Below, piece after piece: positions 62,040 to 64,000 of a stretch of 64,000 bases of DNA. Made by a program: the position numbers and the translations under genes. How positions within the stretch are numbered: the stretch's first letter is position 1; every line of letters begins with the position of its first letter. Under the pieces are notes generated by a model. It was not told the origin of the DNA. It made no database searches and worked only from the letters and a program-made list of their open reading frames with translations. The stretch is from Lytechinus pictus (Eukaryota; Echinodermata; Echinoidea; Temnopleuroida; Toxopneustidae): positions 40,089,920-40,153,919 of the forward strand of contig NC_087247.1 in NCBI RefSeq assembly GCF_037042905.1. Reading direction: 5' to 3'.

Positions 62040-62466
62040 AGGGTACTGATGATGACATTCACTCACTTTTTCTTTTGTAAGTTACTAGATTAAATATGAA
62101 ATATTCTAATTTTCTCATTGTCCTTTAAAACTAAGATTTATTAGCCCCTGAACATGTGAAATTATCATTGTTTTAATGTTATGTGGTTCAGTCAAGTTAC
62201 TCCTTATTGTCAAATCTGTAAAAATTGAAATATTAAAAAACAAAAAAAATAGTGAGTGAGGGTCATCATTGACTCTCTCATTTGCAAATCCTTGAGTAAC
62301 GTAGTGCATATCGGCCTAACTGTTTTTTGAAAATAATGCAAAACTTTTAAATGCCATAACTTTCTTATTTTACATCTGGTTTTGATTAACTTTTCAGTGA
62401 TAATGCTTTGATTTTTCTCTATTGATTCAGATCAACAACTTTCTGGGGTGGACTTTACCTTAAAGG
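62040..62466. mobile_element. 'AAGTCCACCCC' MITE, 5'-truncated copy
   Basis: Shares the inner GTCAAATCTGTAAAAATTGAAA and AACTTTCTTATTTTACATC with the long copies, and ends GGGGTGGACTTTACCTTAAAGGG. The left terminus is missing. Confidence 0.8.
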
Positions 62467-64000
62467 GATCTACCATGTAATTAATAAGAGACAGAAAAGG
62501 GAAAAACAATAAAAGTAGATGATAGGAATTGAATGCAGATGAAGTGGGATGATATTCAGTTCAAGACACAGCTGCACAAATGAAATTTACAAATGTAAAA
62601 AAAAAACAGAATGTGACAAGATGCAAGTAAAGAAGAATGTTTTGAATGTTATAAAGAACAAGACAATAGAAATATTTTAAGTGGAGTTTAGGTGGAATGG
62701 GAAAAAAATGTATGTGAGATGGAACAGAATGAGAGTTTACCAGTCTGACTGAGGGGGCATAGAAATGAGAGTGAAAAAATGTACATTATACCCTTATATG
62801 TGGCATATGTCATGCGTAAAATAGAGCTGAAACAAAAATTAAATTGATATTGATAAAATAAGCAAAGGACTCTAGAAATCAATGCAGATGAATATGATTT
62901 TTCATTAATATTATCTTTGTCATAATTTGAATTTAACCAACATATTGAATGCTCTCTCTCTCTATCTCTGTAATGTTTTTTTTTCTTTATACATGTAAAC
63001 ATGATAATTGAAGCCAAAGCCAGAAGAGAAAGATCCCATCCTAAATTTTTCTTCTCATTTCATGCTTGTGAAGGTGTTGTTCATTTGAGATCAGCAGTTT
63101 TACATTTACTATATAATGGAATTTTTAGTGTCTTGTCCGATTTCTCCTTGTTTCAGGATTGAAGCACATTTCCTTGAATTCCTGAAAGTCACAAATGTAA
63201 CAAACTTTGGTAAAATAAAATATCAATTAATGCTTGCTTTGAAAATTCAAAACAAACCTTGAATTAAGTAATCAAATGGCGCCTTCGGTGGGGGGGGGGG
63301 AGGGGTGGTGCATGAATTCAAGTATGTGAGCATGTACATTTCTGTGGGAATCACTTGCTTTGTTTCTTGGCGTATTGATGAGAAATTACTCATTGTCACG
63401 AATTGCATACTGAGAAGAAATATGTCGGCATCCATGGAAATCCAAGATGGTCACATGACTATCAAAATCCAAAGAGTTGCAGCTTTTTTCTTAATTCACA
63501 TTTACTTCACACTATCACTTTCCTGTATGCGATAGACTGCACACATTACTTTGAACTTGAACACAAGGAAAAATAATCTACATCATCTGCCTTTCCTATT
63601 CAAATTTTAGCTGATGCCTGTAAGACTCCCCTCACAAGCACAGTCATATTGAAAAATCATCCAAGTTTGCACCAACATTAACCATTTCCGCTGTAATTTT
63701 CTTTCCTGCAAACTTAAAGGAGACTGTTGAAATGGGATTTGCAATTTTTGCATGCATTGTAGTTTGCATATTACATTTCTCTTCATGTGAGAAAGAGTAC
63801 TCAGTTCATTGCAAGCAATTTGGCACTTCAGAGGAAAATTGTTTTAGATTGCTTAAATTTATATTTGAATTATTGATTTACAGGGGATAGGGGACTAAGA
63901 GTGGGGTTTAAGTGGAATTGTGCCAGAAGCCTGGTTCATGTTCAGATACTATTTTTTTTTAATTCTTATTTCACCAAAAAATAATTTTGTCATGCCATTT
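62467..64000. other. No supported gene
   Basis: AT-rich, with a G10 run (about 63290). A TTGTTTCAG acceptor-like site near 63157 is followed by a short open stretch, but no phase-matched partner or domain was found. Confidence 0.45.

Noticed and set aside
63157-63260. Acceptor-like TTGTTTCAG followed by an open stretch
   Set aside because: No matching donor or phase with the 59.0-kb exon; the peptide is short and ends at a stop.

Overview
This is animal nuclear DNA, almost certainly from a sea urchin. It is AT-rich, with small phase-matched exons separated by multi-kilobase introns. The repeats also point to an echinoid: tRNA-derived SINEs, many short inverted-repeat elements (including the 'AAGTCCACCCC' family) and degraded non-LTR retrotransposons. 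There are no operons, rRNAs or CRISPR arrays. The species cannot be named from the sequence alone.

Region 1 (about 7.9-31.1 kb, minus strand) holds one recognisable gene, a ninjurin. Ninjurins are two-pass membrane proteins known for cell adhesion and for plasma-membrane rupture in lytic cell death. The terminal exon (8272-7919) carries the whole conserved domain. Upstream on the same strand are a serine-rich exon (28293-27889) and three separate start exons (31123-31037, 16672-16619, 10469-10275). Every one of their splice junctions falls in phase 0, so each start can join the ninjurin exon directly. The locus therefore probably makes ninjurins with different cytosolic N-termini (predicted 281, 146, 135 and 182 aa) from alternative promoters. 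A candidate exon of an unidentified minus-strand gene lies at 2610-2551.

Region 2 (about 32-47 kb) is a transposon graveyard. It holds broken LINE pieces in both orientations, a 1.37-kb mariner-like element with about 300-bp inverted repeats and a TA duplication, a 1.2-kb composite palindrome, a tRNA-Glu-like SINE and tandem repeats.

Region 3 (49.5-51.1 kb, plus strand) holds two exons of an unrecognised two-pass membrane protein with C-terminal PPLY and LPTY motifs, which suggest binding to WW-domain (NEDD4-type) ligases. Region 4 (57.2-59.1 kb, plus strand) holds the apparent first two coding exons of another unrecognised gene, starting Met-Glu-Thr-Pro-Leu-Asp.

Two inverted copies, about 38 kb apart (20.67-21.48 and 59.15-60.11 kb), of a terminal-inverted-repeat element carry internal tandem units. 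Each unit contains a perfect AGGTCA-A-AGGTCA (DR1) nuclear-receptor half-site pair. The rest is intron or intergenic DNA with simple repeats and MITE copies. All exon joins are inferred from splice signals and phase; none is confirmed by transcripts.
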